A DNA stretch of 64,000 nt from Chionis minor. Taxonomy: Eukaryota; Chordata; Aves; Charadriiformes; Chionididae. The notes below the pieces were generated by a model that did not search any database, was not told the origin of the DNA, and saw only the letters and a list, made by a program, of their open reading frames with translations. Location: NCBI GenBank assembly GCA_013398295.1, contig VZSF01000639.1:124001-188000 (forward strand). Direction: 5' to 3'. The translations under genes and the position numbers were made by a program. Positions 37,036 through 49,900 of the stretch are shown here, piece by piece (the first letter of the stretch is position 1; each line of letters opens with the position of its first letter).

Positions 37036-40000
37036 TCACGGCTGGTATCTTATATATTGGTGGTTGTAAGTTATTAAACTTCCAAAAACCAATTTGCTAA
37101 TAAGGAGTGATTAAGAAACAGATTTAAGTACTGGTTATTAGAAGCTTATCATTTGGCCTTACAGCGTTAGCATTTTCTGTTCTTTGGAGGCATTCTGTCA
37201 CTTTTTGAGGGGCTCATGCTTAAAGCTTATTACAATACCCATACTGAAATACAGGCATTCTCATCCTTTGTTGGGCTAACCTGGAGACAAGTTGCGTGTT
37301 GACTATTGTTTATTAGTCTCTGTCCTTTGAATTTGGTCATCACCAAAGCAGTGTGCATTTTTGTTTTGCATCATTCTTTCCCAGAATTCTTCTAACAAAT
37401 GATTCTCTAAACCCCTTCCATAATCACACTTTCAGATATTTTTCCTGCCTACGTTCCTCTGGTTCAGCAGTCTTCACCAGCTAACTCTTTTCCAGGAGGC
37501 TGTCATCAGCTCATAGTACCTTCTTGCAACAATGGGATTTCTGCTGGCTCTTGGACTTTAGTACAACCGCTGAGATCAATAGTCTCTCTGTGGTAGTGTG
37601 CTGAACAGGCATGTTTTGAAGTCATCCCAGGAAGAAGTGTGTAAAGCTTCCTGACCTTGTGTAGACAGAGAAGTAAAGGTGACATTTATACCTCTTAGCA
37701 AGGAAGCAGGAACAAAAAGGAAAGGTAATATATCTTTGGGACATATTTATCAACAGTTACAGGAACTCTGAATTTGGGTCTCATTTTTCCTGTGTTAAAT
37801 AATATTGTCGCCTTTCTAGCTGTGTAGAGATAGTGTTTTCTCTCTCTTTGCCACTTCAAAAGTTTGCTTAGTTTGTGATCAAGTTCTCTTTTTAAGTTCT
37901 TTGTTCCACGTATTAGAATTTTTCATCATGTTAACTTTTTTCCCATAACCTACTTGGAAATTTTTCAATTGTGAAATATTACCAGCAGCACTTATTGAAA
38001 GCAATCCTTTTGCATTCTGTCTTCTGTTTTATAACAAGACAGAGATGGAATAATTCATCTTTTAATAGGGTACTTAAACATAATTATTCTGTGCTGGCCC
38101 CGCCCCTTTCCCTTCCACCCCCTCTAGATTAACATCAGTATTATCTAAAACCTCTCAGATTCAGTGGTCTGAATTAATCTAGGGAAAAACTGAAGTAAAA
38201 TACCAGGTCTGAGCTTGCGTACAGCTTCTCTGGAATCTACAAATTCTGATCTACATCTGTTGGTCTCAACAGATAGTGTTTTACTGGCTCCAGTGGTCTT
38301 TGGAGGGGGCAAAGACAAACTAGCAAAGTGCTATTTGGCAATGGTGGGAGTCTGGAGTTAGTTATAGCCTGGACTGTTGTATAAGCAGTGAAGATTTTAG
38401 GGGTTAGGAAGAGTTTTCCTTGTTTTGAGAAGCAGTAAGAAAGTAATATTCCCTCTACTATATTTCGTAGGAGGATATCTCATATGATCATGGTAGTTTG
38501 AGAGCTGAGGTGATCTTGAACTATTTCATTCAACATTTAGAGAATTTGAATCCATCTCTAGTCTCTTACTTCTGAAGTGTGGCTTATATTTCTGACTACT
38601 CTGGACTACTGGAGGCTGGCCAGTTGTGGAGCCAAAACATAAGATGAAGAACTTCTTGAAGAAGAAAATATTTATACAGTGGGTAGCAATATAGATATAT
38701 CATGCACATTTTGATACAGAAATAAACCCACACATTTACACTTCCAGTCTCTGTTTTTTTTATGGCAGTGATTTATAACCCTATTAACACTTGGCAGTCC
38801 AAGGTCTGGAGAATAATATCAAGCCATCTGCTTGCGCCCCTGTAGGGCCGCTTGTAGCTGAGATGCTGTGTTGCAAATACATCACTGCAACTCACATGCT
38901 GGAAATCTTGTTGCATGTCTTGGATCTTTTTCTTTTTTTCTTTTGCCTGCAGGATGGTGGCAGATGTGCAGGATACACATGTATTTTTCATGCGATTGGT
39001 TATGCTGTAAATAGTTGAAATTACAATCTGTGATATTTTTGCTTTTTCTTGGTGTATAGCCTGAGAAAACAGGGAAGAGGCCTTCAAGGAAAGGCTAGCA
39101 TGCACTAGAAACAAGATAAAATATTTTTTAGAGGAGAGAAATGCTATTTCCCATAGATAGTTTTTGAGATAATTATTTTGCTAATTCTTCTCTCAGTAAC
39201 ATATTCCTCTCTTATGGGCATCATACTTGGATACTACACAAACTAATTGTGGGTTTAACTGACTTTAGGCTGAATTCTTTACTATGGATACTATGCATAC
39301 AAATCCACAGCAGATGTAAGTTCAGATAGGCCTTACTACTGAAAGTCTCTCCACTTTTAGTTTTTTCCTCCTCTCTTCCCTGGCAATTCTGTGAGGACTG
39401 ATGCTGTTCTTCAGTGAGTATCTTTGGAAAAGAAGATAAAGAAGATAAAGATTGCAATGAATGTTGCTCACATGCTGGGTTGCAAATCAACTTTTTGTTT
39501 TTACCACACTTTCACAAAGTGGTGAGATGTGTTAGCTTTGGGATTAAGTTTTCCCATGATGAGTCTGTTCCAAAGAGCATGCTATTGTGAAAAAACAGAG
39601 AAAATACCCTTTTCAGACCCTGTATAGCTACTGGGGAAGGTGCAGTTACAAAGTAGTATTGCTGCACTTCCTAACTGGAGAATACTGCTGGCATTGCTGA
39701 TGACTTCCATTTTAAGCTACGTGTCGTTACTCCTTTTGGCTCTGAGCTGTAGAGAGTAGGTTAAATGGGAATAACGCTCAGGAGGTGACTGGGGTCAGCA
39801 ATGCTATAGTAATAAAAAGAGAGAAACAGGCAGGTGATATAAACCCCTATTTCCTGGTCATTAATGTGATATACCATGTAATCTAGCTGCTTTTAATTAT
39901 TCATTATGTTGGAAAGGTTTACAGTAACAGACAAAAAGACAGCATCTTAGAACATAGACTGAAGCCATTCTGAACTGCAGAGTGTGCAGGAATTTTCTTT

Positions 40001-40430
40001 TCAATTTGTCTACTTGTGTTTCTCCACTTAATGAAGATTTGGCGCATAATGTCCCAAATGTATCTTATGTTACTATCATTACTCACTCATAACCAACTGT
40101 ATAAATTAATACCTGGCCAGGAGAATATTCCTTGAAGGACCGCAGACAAGAGCAGGAAATTTCTTTTGGGATGATTCTTGTTATGTCTTATGTATGCTTA
40201 AATTTACTTTAAAAAAATAATCTCTTGGAAGTGGAGAGAGAATTGCAGTGGCAGTAATTGGATCTATTCAAAGCTGAACAATGGGTGATTTTTGAAAGTA
40301 TGTTTTAGGGGCAGTATCCAATGCATACGTTGACGCACTAGTTGTACTTCTAAAACTGTAATGTACTTTTCCTGTTTGTCTGAGATCCCATAGTGAAACT
40401 TGTCACATTTGTCTGTTTTTTTCACGTGGC
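37026..40430. other. Non-coding single-copy stretch between CR1 copies
   Basis: No gene or further transposon is recognisable. Open frames up to 113 codons (38773-39114, minus strand) are unlike known proteins. A short AAGATAAAG tandem (about 39430-39452) is the only local repeat seen. Confidence 0.5.
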
Positions 40431-42740
40431 AGGAATCATAGAGTCACAGAATGTTAGGGGTTGGAAGGGACCTCTGGAGATCAGCTAGTCCAACCTCCCT
40501 GCCAGAGCAGATTAACCTACAGCAGGTTGCACAGGATGGCATCCAGGCAGGTTTGGAATGTCTCCAGAGTCAGAGACTCCATCACCTCTCTGGGCAACCT
40601 GTTCCAGAGCTCTGCCACCCTCAAAGGAAAGAAGTTCCTCCTCATGTTGAGATGGAACTTCCTATATTCGAGTTTATATCCATTGCCCCTTGTCCTGTCA
40701 CTGGGCACCACTGAGAAAAAGACTGGCCCCCTCCTCCCAGCACCCTCCCTTTAAGCGTTTATAAGCATTGATGAGATCCCCCCTCAGTCTTCTCTTCTGC
40801 AGACTAAAAAGACCCAACTGCCTCAGCCTTTCCTCATAAGAAAGATGCTCCAGTCCCCTAATCATCTTCGTAGCTGTGCCCTGTACCCTTTCCAGCAGTT
40901 CCCTGTCCTTCTTAAACTGGGGAGCCCAGAACTGGACACAGTACTCCAGATGCAGCCTCAGCAGGGCAGAGTAGAGGGGGAGGATGACCTCCCTCAACCT
41001 ACTGGCCACGCTTTTCTTGATGCACCCCAGGATGCCACTGGCTTTCTTGGCCACAAGGGCACATTGCTGGCTCATGGTCATCCTGTTGTCCACCAGGACT
41101 CCCAGGTCCCTCTCTGCAGAGCTGCTTTCTAGCAGGTCAGCCCCCAACCTGTACTGGTGCATGAGGTTATTCCTCCCCAGGTGCAGGACCCTACACTTGC
41201 CTTTGTTGAATTTCATACGGTGTCTCTCTGCCCAACTCTCCAGCCTGTCCAGGTCACAGTGAATGGCAGCACAGCCTTCTGGCGTGTCAGCCACCCCTCC
41301 CAGTTTTGTGTCATCAGCAAACTTGCTGTTGGTACACTCTATGTCTTCATCCAGGTCATTGATGAATATATTGATGAACAGGAGTGGACCCAGTACTGAC
41401 CCCTGAGGAACACCACTAGTCACAGACCTCCAACTAGACTCTGCCCCACTGATCACAACCCTCTGAGCTCTACCAGCCAGTTTTCAATCCACCCTACTGT
41501 CCATTCATCTAACCCACACTTCTTAAGCCTGCCTATGAGGGTGCTGTGGGAGATGGCATCAAAAACCTTGCTGAAGTCAAGGCTGACAATATCCACTGCC
41601 CTCCCCTCATCTATCCATCCTGTCATGCCATCGTAGAAAGCTATCAGATTGGTCATACATGACTTTCCCTTGGTGAATCCATGTTGACTACTTCTGATAA
41701 CCTTCTTTTCCTCCAGATGCTTAGAGATGATGCCCAGAATGAGCTGGTTCATGATGTTTCCAGGGATGGAGGTGAGGCTGACTGGCCTGTAGTTTCCTGG
41801 ATCTTCCTTCTTGCCCTTTCTGAAGGCTGGAGTGACACTGGCTTTCCTCCAGTCCTCAGGCACCTCGCTTTTTCTCCAGGACCTTTCAAAGATGAGAGAA
41901 AGTGGACCAGCAATGACTTCTACCAGCTCCCTCAGCACTCGCGGTACATCCCATCAAGACCCGTGGACTTGTGGATGTCCACAAGTTTACTTAATTGATC
42001 TCTAACTTGATCCTCATCAACCAAAGGAAAGTATTCCTTCCTCCAGACTTTCTCTGTTACCTGTAAAGTCTGGGGGTCCTGAGGCCTGAGCAGTGAAGAC
42101 TGAAGCAAAGGTGACATTCAGCAACTCTGCCTCCTCTGCATCGTCTGTCACTGTGGTGTCCGTCTCATTCAACAGTAGGCCCACATTCTCTCTAGTTTTT
42201 CTCTTGCCTCTAGTGTTCTTAAAGAAATCCTTCCTGTTGACCTTGACATCCCTTGCCAGATTTAATTCCAAGGAGGCCTTTCCTTGTTTCATCCCTGAAT
42301 ACTCTGACAGCATGCTTGTAATCTTCCCAAGTGGTCAGTTCCTTCTTCCACATACTGTAAGCTTCTTTATTCCGCTTGAGTTTTTTCAGGAGCTCCCTGC
42401 TCAACCATGCTGGTCTCCTGCTTCCCATGCCTGATTTCTTGCTCTCAGGGATGCACTGATCCTGAGCTTGGAGGAAGTGATACTTGGACATCAACCAGCT
42501 CTCTTGTGCCCCCTTACCCTCTAGAGCTCTAACCCATGGGATTTCTCCAAGCAGTTTCTTGAAAAGATCAAAGTTAGCCCTCCTGAAGTCCAAGGTTGCA
42601 ACCCTACTTGTCTTTTTATGTCCCCTACACATAATCCTGGACTCTGTCTTCTCGTGGTCACTGCAGCCAAGGTTGCCCCCAACCTTAATGTCCTCCACCA
42701 ATCCCTCTTTGTTTGTCAGTACTAGGTCCAGTACCAGGAA
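40431..42740 (-). mobile_element. CR1 LINE, 5'-truncated, about 2.3 kb
   Basis: This is the best preserved CR1 in the window. Its 3' end is at the left (plus strand AATCATAGAGTCACAGAATG), followed by a UTR of about 85 bases and then ORF2 read on the minus strand. The 5' break lies near 42740, inside the C-terminal part of the endonuclease domain (residues DLVLTNKEGLVEDIKVGG and GCSDHE are visible). ORF1, the promoter and most of the endonuclease are missing. CR1 is a non-LTR retrotransposon copied by its own endonuclease and reverse transcriptase. This copy cannot move. Confidence 0.95.
40517..42740 (-). pseudogene. CR1 ORF2 (endonuclease C-terminus and reverse transcriptase) pseudogene
   Basis: Read on the minus strand, the coding sequence passes through overlapping open pieces: 42701-42219, 42313-42017, 42117-41932, 41938-41453, 41456-40698 and 40711-40517. 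These need about five frameshifts to be read through. Visible in order are GCSDHE (end of endonuclease), a linker with [29 protein letters not shown], the motif A-like SLDFSKVFD, the motif [12 protein letters not shown], the catalytic FADD (aspartates at 41313-41315 and 41310-41312), and the C-terminus DAILCNLL. The active-site aspartates are intact, but the frameshifts abolish the product. It is moderately decayed, apparently less so than the two plus-strand copies. Confidence 0.93.
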
Positions 42741-44264
42741 GGTTTCAATTCAAGTGGCTTCTGTTTCAGGTGCTGTGTTCATGTCAGAGATGCAATGCGT
42801 TTGGAAGGATTATGTTGTCAGAGTTTCACCTAACATTTGTGTGATGAAGAAACTCTGGATGTTGCTGAGGTTTACCCTGGTTTTATGCAAAATCTTCAGG
42901 CTAGATCTGCCAGGCTAAGCTGTTCAGTTTTGGATACTGAACTCATTGGGTCTTGTTCTCTGTCAGAAAACTACTCTGTTCTGTTCCCTTTCAATGTCTT
43001 GTTCTACAAATGTGCCAGTAAAGCTATGGATGTAGTCTGTTAAATAAGTAAGGAAGGAGTGGCTTGTATGGAATCCAGGTATTTTCAGGTGTATTGGGTA
43101 GGAAAATAAGGATAATGATGAAGAGAGGCCAGGCAGAGACTTAGAACAGGCCCTCAGGAGGCCTTGCACCAAGGACAGCCAGTCCAGCTTCCAAAACTTA
43201 CTTCTGAAAAGAGGCTGGATGGAGAAACCATGCAGGATTTCAGCTGCCTGTGTGGAATTGGTGCTGGTGGGATGGCTAGTCCTGTGGGGTAGCATGGTTT
43301 CCCTGCAGAGCTGCTCCACAGCCCCGTGTGCTCTGTCATTCCAGTGGGGAGCTTCAATAGAAGTAAGCATTTAGATGCAGCTCAAATTCATTCCCCACAT
43401 CTGTGTGCTTGCATTGGCACACACAGCAACATGCTGACCATAATCCTGTATTAGTGATATTGCCAACCATTCCCCACAGCAACAGACACTGATGTCGCAA
43501 CTAGAAGATTATGACCTCTTAGGAAATCTGGCAGGAGAGGAAAGGCTAGATTAATAGGGCAGGTATTTGAGGAGAGAGAAAATTCTTTATTAAAGCCTAA
43601 GCCTTTATGAAAATTTTATTAGCTTTTTCTCAAAAGAGTTGACAACAAACTCAGACAAGAAGCTCGTATAAAATTGTTTATTTATTTTTGCAAGCCTGAT
43701 TATGGAATCTATCTATCTATTTATATATTGATCTCATTCTCCTCACCTCCTCAAATAGATTAATCTTTCCAGGCTTTCTTCTGTATTAGAACAAGTTTTC
43801 TTCCAGAGATTCATTGGGCTCCTTGCTTTGTTTATTTGGTGTATAAACAAATGCTCTGTTTAAGGGCCAGGTGTTGAGGAATATGTAGGAATCACAGCAG
43901 TCCACATTTGGGTAGGGTGCAGGAGTCACACACAGGATTTCTTTCATATAAACTGCATGTTCCAAGTTAACTAAACGTCAGCACAGCTACATTGAGGTAT
44001 GTTGCTGTTTGCTGGGGAAATGCTGTCCATTTATATAATATAGTATTGTAACTGTAAAGAGTATAAATTTTTATATAGCTTTATATTTATATGTGTATAT
44101 ATGCATATATCTCCCTTCAAAATCCTCTCCTATTTCCAGTCCAGTAGTTTAATCTGATCAATACTTCCTCAAATGTTGCAGGTCAGGAAAGGTATATTGT
44201 ACACGTTGCTCTCCCGAAATTAAATCTGAACTTGCTGCAGCTGTGACATATCTGCAGAACCCCT
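42741..44264. other. Non-coding spacer between two divergent CR1 copies
   Basis: The 1.5 kb separates the 5' ends of a minus-strand and a plus-strand CR1. It includes a short TCTATCTATCTATT run (about 43708-43725) and AT-rich sequence with TATATG repeats (44055-44112). The somewhat GC-richer part at 43140-43370 has a 135-codon minus-strand open frame (42963-43370) that I do not recognise. Confidence 0.5.
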
Positions 44265-45892
44265 CTGAATAACTCTGCTTCTTTACCAGGGTAATTGAGA
44301 GAAGGATTTCCCTGACTACCCAGCCCCCTGAGCTAGTAGATAGGGGCAGGGAGCAGGAGGAAATCCCTGAGGGGAAATGATGAGGGACCTGCTACAGCAC
44401 TCAGACATACACAAGTCTGTGGGTTCAGATGGGATCCACCCAAGGGTACTGAGGGAGCTGGCAGAAGTGCTCACCAAGCCACTCTCCATCTTTTATCAGC
44501 AGTCCTGGCTAATCAGGGAGGTCCCGGTTGACTGGAGGTTAGCAAATGTGACGCCCATCCACAAGAAGGGCTGGAAGGAGGACCTGGGGAACTACAGTCT
44601 GACCTTGGTGCCAGGAAAGGTTATGCAGCAGACCATCCTGAGTGCCATTACATGGCACATGCAGGACAACCAGGTGATCAGGACCAGTCACCACGGGTTC
44701 ATGACAGGCAGGTCCTGCTTGACTAACCTGGTGTCCTTCTCTGACCTGCTTCATGGATGAGGGAAAGGCTGTGGATGTTGTTTACCTGGACTTTAGTAAA
44801 GCCTTCAATGCCATTTCCCCCAGCATTCTCTTGGAGAAACTGGCTGCTCATGGCTTGGATGGGTGTACTCTCTGCTGGGTCAAAAACTGTCTGGAAGCCT
44901 GGGCCAAAAAGTGGTGGTGAATGGAGTTAAATCCAGTTGGCAGTTGGTCACAAGTGGTGTTCTCCAGGGCTCAGTATTGGGGCTGATTCTCTTTAATATC
45001 TGTATCAACAACCTGGACAAGGGGATCAAGTGCACCCTCAGTAAAGTTGCAGATGATACCAAGTTGGGTGGGAGTGTTGATCTGCTTGAGGGTAGGATGG
45101 GTCTACAGAGGGATCTGGACAGGCTGGATCCATGGGCCAAGGCAATGGTATGAGGTCACAACAACCCCATGCAGCGCTACAGGCTTGGGGAGGAATGTCT
45201 GGAAAGCTGCCTGGCAGAAAAGGACTTGGGTGTGTTGGTTGACAGCTGAATACGAGCCAGCAGGGTGTCCAGGTGGCCAAGAATGCCAATGGCATCCTGG
45301 CTTGTATCAGGAATAGTGTGGCCAGCAGGACTAGGGAGGTGATTGTCCCCCAGTACTTGGCAGTGGTCAGGCTGCACTTCTAGTACTGTGTTCATTTTTG
45401 GGCTCCTCACTACAAGAAAGACATTGAGATTCTGGAGTGTGTCCAGAGAAGGGCAATGAAGCTGATTAGGGGTCTAGAGAACAAGTCTTATGAGGAGCGG
45501 CTGAGGGAACTGGGGTTGTTTTGTCTGGAGAAGAGGAGGCTCAAGGGAGACCTTAATTGATCTCTACAGCTACCTGAAAGGAGGTTGTAGAGAGGTAGGG
45601 GTCGATCTCTTCTCTGAAGTAAAAAGTGGTAGGAGAAGAGGAGATGGCCTGAAGTTACACCAGGGGAGGTTTAGGTTGGGTATAAGGAGAAATTTCTTCA
45701 TGGAAAAGGTTATCAAACATTGGAACAGGCTGCCTAGGGAAGAGGTTAGAATTGCCATCCCTGGATGTATTTAGAAGACATGTACATGTGATGCTTAGGG
45801 ACATGGTTTCATGGTGGTTTTGGCAGTGTTATGCTAACGGTTGGACTTGATGACCTCAAAGGTCCTTTCCAACCTGAGTGTTTCTATGATTT
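44265..45892 (+). mobile_element. CR1 LINE, 5'-truncated, about 1.6 kb
   Basis: This is a plus-strand CR1 of a different subfamily from the minus-strand copies. Recognisable sequence begins around ELVDRGREQEE (44330-44362) and may extend some tens of bases further left. It runs through the reverse-transcriptase region to a 3' UTR with GATGACCTCAAAGGTCCTTT and ends TTTCTATGATTT near 45892. The 5' boundary is approximate. No target-site duplication was evident. Confidence 0.92.
44330..45810 (+). pseudogene. CR1 ORF2 reverse-transcriptase pseudogene
   Basis: Open pieces at 44377-44760 and 44863-45153, plus shorter shifted ones further on, carry CR1 reverse-transcriptase sequence: KSVGSDGIHPRVLRELAEVL, KKGWKEDLGNY, HHGFMTGRSCLTNL, a shifted [19 protein letters not shown] and [10 protein letters not shown]. 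The box before the catalytic aspartates reads VADD instead of FADD (V at 45046-45048, aspartates at 45052-45057). Stop codons and frameshifts occur throughout, for example the TGA ending the first piece. It is more decayed than the 40.4-42.7 kb copy. Confidence 0.9.
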
Positions 45893-46139
45893 GGCTACCT
45901 ACAGGATTTTTTTTTTAAGCTCCAGAGAATGTAAGATATCAGTTCTTATTGAAGGGCAATGACCATAGGGTACTTAATTTTCCTAAACAGACTTAAAAAA
46001 TCTTAACCCAGTGGGAATATTAATATTTGCATAGGAAATAAGGGTGAAATTGTAAACCTCAGTAAAAGAGATTTGATTCAAAAGTTACCAAGGGGAGGGG
46101 AAAAAAAAAAGGAATAATATACTTTGATACATATCGGTA

Positions 46140-46200
46140 AAATTTTGTGGACTTCAGTGGAACTGTAGTCGTTTATACCCTCAGTCATTTGGCTTAATAA
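46140..46200. repeat. Ancient repeat scrap
   Basis: TTTGTGGACTTCAGTGGAAC followed by GTCGTTTATACCCTCAGTCA resembles the 'gacttcagtgga ... tttataccagtg' segment common in old amniote LINE 3' regions. It is short and diverged, so assignment is tentative. A related scrap lies near 51085-51185. Confidence 0.35.
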
Positions 46201-46637
46201 GTTTAGTTTTAAACTTAAAGTAGGTCCCTCACTGAGACTCTTCAGAAATTAAGAGGAGGTGAAGGAGAGGGGAAGTACAAAGGGAGAAGGAGGAAAAGAG
46301 AAGAGGATGTATCGGTATTTTTCAGACATTAGAATTACCTCCCATGCTCTTGGCTGGGGGGAAAAAAAGGAGAACACAACAAAGCTTTGAAAATGTATTT
46401 CAGTATAGGACATGAGGTCCCAAATACCAGGGTTTTGGGGGTTTTACAAAAGCACTGGTCTGGTCGTGTAGCTGAAATGCAGAAGTACAACTAGTTTACT
46501 GCACTCCCATTTCCCACCTCTGTTTTTTCGCTTTCCGCATGTCATCATTTTGATGATGTGCTGCTGGTCTTCTGCTAAAAGGATTTGTACTGCCTGAGTT
46601 TGCTTCATGATTTGGTTTGTTAATGACTTTTTTCCTT

Positions 46638-46675
46638 CCCCCATCCTCCCCCCCGCCCTCCGCCTCCCCCCTCCG
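46638..46675 (-). repeat. C-rich tract (G-quadruplex potential on the minus strand)
   Basis: Runs of C at 46638-46642, 46648-46654, 46656-46658 and 46666-46671 give four G-runs on the minus strand, with spacers of 5, 1 and 7 bases. The tract is low complexity and lies in an AT-rich neighbourhood. Confidence 0.6.
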
Positions 46676-49101
46676 CATTAGCTTGGGATTTCCATCCCCT
46701 ACATAAATAGTTCAGCTAGACCATTTGAATGTCACTGTGCTTTCAGACGTGTGAAAGCCCACTCCTTAAACTCAGTTATCAGCCACCCCTGTGCTAACTC
46801 TGTTTCCCGATCAATTGCATGGAAGTAGCCAACCAGCTACTATATAGGTTATGTAGAGTGATAATTGAGATAGATACACTACTTATTTATAAAACTATTA
46901 ACTTACACAGCTAAATCAACAACTTGTTAATCAGTTTAACCATGTGATTTTTATTACCTATTTTTCTTTTTTTTTTTTCATTTTCTCCCCGGTGTTTTAG
47001 TTTCTTGCTGATTGGTTTCAAATTATTGATGTTTTCATGAATGTTTATTACAATTTGGTCTTGCCTTTTAATGTGGTTTTTGTTGTGTTTTTTTTTTGCA
47101 TGTGCTTTACGAGTGCACATTAGGTTATTGAGTTGTGCTGGAATGGGTGCTTGTAGACAAACACAAGACAGAATCATGTTCAGCAACAGCTTTTAGCATG
47201 AATATGTTCGCGAGATTCATTCCCCTGCACATAGGAACTAAAAAAATAATTCTTTGTGTCTGATTCAGTCATGCCTAACAAAGCAAAACAGATCATATCC
47301 TAGATTTGGTATGTTAAATCACAGCAAACAAAAATAATGAGAAAAACCACTGAATAGTTAATAGCTTGTAAAAATTACAGAAGGCAGACAAGAAGTGTGA
47401 ACTTTGTGAAATGTCTTAGCTGTTCTGGGTTGTTCAGTCAGGTCTGTTTGCAAGTGGCTAGTGTTGCGTGCCTTCTGGATTAGGGGGCTTAAGAGGCTCC
47501 AGTCTCTCTGGAGGTCTGTTATCTCATGCAGGCAGCTCTCGGTCTGCTTTGTGTACCTGCATGAAACTCATCTGCTTGAATAGTACAACCGTATTAAAAA
47601 GGGTGCCAGTGGAGCAGGAGAGAAAGCTGCAAGGAGCAAAAATGGGAAACAAACCAGAAAATGGGAATTGAGGACCAGGCAGGGTAGAGGGGGATAGGTA
47701 CGCCCTTCTGTTTGCAGCTTGCCTATTTAGCACTTGAAACTGTGATGATCTACCTTGCTTTGCATATTCCCTTGTTATGCTACATCCGCAGAACTGCAGG
47801 GGCAGCAGTGGGAAACTCTGCATTGCTGCTGTCCTGTGAGTAAATAGTGGGTTTGAACCGTTCGCATTTTTGACCTATTTTTGGATATTTATTTCCTTGA
47901 AAACACTAAATGACTCTAAAATAAAACTATTTTGACTTCTCCAAGCTGTGAGCGCTGAACAGGTTAAAAAGGGAAACAAGATAAAAGCTCTGTTTCCTTT
48001 GCCTGAAAATCCACTGATGCAGGATGAAATGAAAGGCTATAAATAGTTCCTGTCCCTTCAGCTTCATCATGCAAGCTTTGGCTGTGCGCAAGGATTAGAA
48101 GAAGACAGAATGGATTTCTGTGTGGCGTCAACAAGAGTCAAGGATTATGCCCACTGTGCACATTGTATTGTTCATTTCTCATGGGCCCTTGCAAGGAAAT
48201 TAAATCCCTTCTGATGCTCAAGGTGCAGGGAGCAGAGTCGGCTTTGAGCAGGACACGTGCATTGCAAAGCAATTTTACACAGTAGCACTTAGCTTCCCGT
48301 GGGTCTGCAGCATCAAGCCCTGGCTTCGTTTTCGTACAGGCAGGCAACCCGGCACAGATCATAGCAGCAGGGGCTGGGGCTTTCCAGACTTGGAGCTGGA
48401 GCTAGTATCAGTGATGTTCATTGCTGCCGAACACGGTTTGAAAATGAGTGGTGTGTTTTTTCCTCATGTTGCTACTCTTTCACTCTGTCTCCCTGCCCTT
48501 GTGCAGATCCTGTGCTGCGCTAGTACTGCGCTGCAGTCACTAGTGCTGGGTGACAGAAGGCTTTCACAGAGTTAACTGCAAATAGACCCTTGTGATATGT
48601 GTAAGGCTGTTGAAGAAAGGATGCCATTTCTTTCATTAGAGGAGCATTCAAGGTTGCCATGACCTTAGCAGCGTGAACAGTTACTGCATCTATTCTCTCT
48701 TCTCCGCTTGCCTTTTCCACCTTTTTCTGCGTTGTTTGTGTAATTAGAAGACGTTTGTTTCAAGGAGGAGGGTTATAGTAAATTTCTCTCTATTATTTAC
48801 AAAAAATAGAAGTATTGAGCAACGGCATGTGTCCAAAAGGTAGACAAATAAATAAACAGCTCCTTTTTGGAGCAGTTTATGAAACTTCTGCTTTTTCAGA
48901 TTCCTGTCCTGTGAGATGCAGAAGCTCACTTGCTTGCAACTCCTGTAGGTTTAAATGAGGTTTGATATTGCACAGCATCGTTCAGAATTGGATCCTTAGC
49001 TGCGTATGTATTTAGAGCTGTATAATTAAAAGCACTATTAATATCACTGCTTTATGTACAGTAATTTCAGTGGAGAGAAGAGCAAGAGAGGAATAACTTT
49101 G

Positions 49102-49145
49102 GACTGCTATCTTATTACTTTATGACTGCTACCTTATTACTTTAT
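49102..49145 (+). repeat. 22-bp tandem duplication
   Basis: The unit GACTGCTATCTTATTACTTTAT, here named by its start GACTGCTA and end TTACTTTAT, occurs at 49102-49123 and again at 49124-49145, with one T/C difference. Confidence 0.85.
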
Positions 49146-49831
49146 GAATAATATCTGATGTCTTTGCTCTCAATGTTTAAATTAGAAAATAGTGGTGGTA
49201 ATTGTTACTATCTGATAACTAGGTCTTATCTACATGTTAGTTTTTCCAAATTGCAGGTATACCTTGGCGCTGCTAGGATTACAACTTTGATGTGGCAACA
49301 CTCTAATTCTTCCTCTAAAATGTCTGCCAGTCAGCATTATGGCAGCATGAGAACTTGTCCCAATACTCAAATGTCCACCAACAACCTCCATAAGAAGAAA
49401 AATGGTTGAGGACTAACTTACAGTAGTCAAAAACTGTAGGCAAAAACTTTTTTTAGATGGAATAAGTTGTTAAGTCTCGTGGATACACCTAGTGTTACAG
49501 TGTGCATGTTTAAATTGCTGCTTCTTACAGCTAAAAGCAAGAAAGATTCGTCCTTTGTTCTGACCTTGTTGACCCCATCTGCTGATCTGATGGAAATCGT
49601 ATTTCCATCTCTTACTGTAGCACTGGGGAAGAGCATCAATCCTCTGGGAATTTAGTGGGTAGAAGGAAAAAGCCTATCCTTTCTTATACTTTGAAGCCTA
49701 AACAGAAGTGTGCTAACCGTTGGACTGTGAACCTGTCACTTTTGCAGAAATGTGATTTTTATTTTTTTCCTGTTGAAAACATTAGCACACTGTGGTGTTG
49801 GGACTTCCTTCAGTGGAAGAGTAGGTGTGAG

Positions 49832-49863
49832 AGGACTAACTGACTGGTAGGACTAACTGACTC
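49832..49863 (+). repeat. 17-bp tandem duplication
   Basis: AGGACTAACTGACTGGT at 49832-49848 is followed directly by a second AGGACTAACTGACT ending near 49862. This is a slippage-type duplication. Confidence 0.8.
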
Positions 49864-49900
49864 AAGGTCGTTCAGTCAATTCCACAATGCTTTTTTTTTT

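Noticed and set aside
43708..43725. TCTATCTATCTATT run as a CRISPR or satellite repeat
   Set aside because: It is only a few tetranucleotide units, an ordinary short microsatellite. No CRISPR-like repeat-spacer pattern exists in the window.
48037..48046. CTATAAATAG, a MEF2- or TATA-like site (also TTATAAATAG at 7610-7619)
   Set aside because: Sites of this degeneracy are expected several times in 64 kb of AT-rich DNA, and nothing promoter-like surrounds them.
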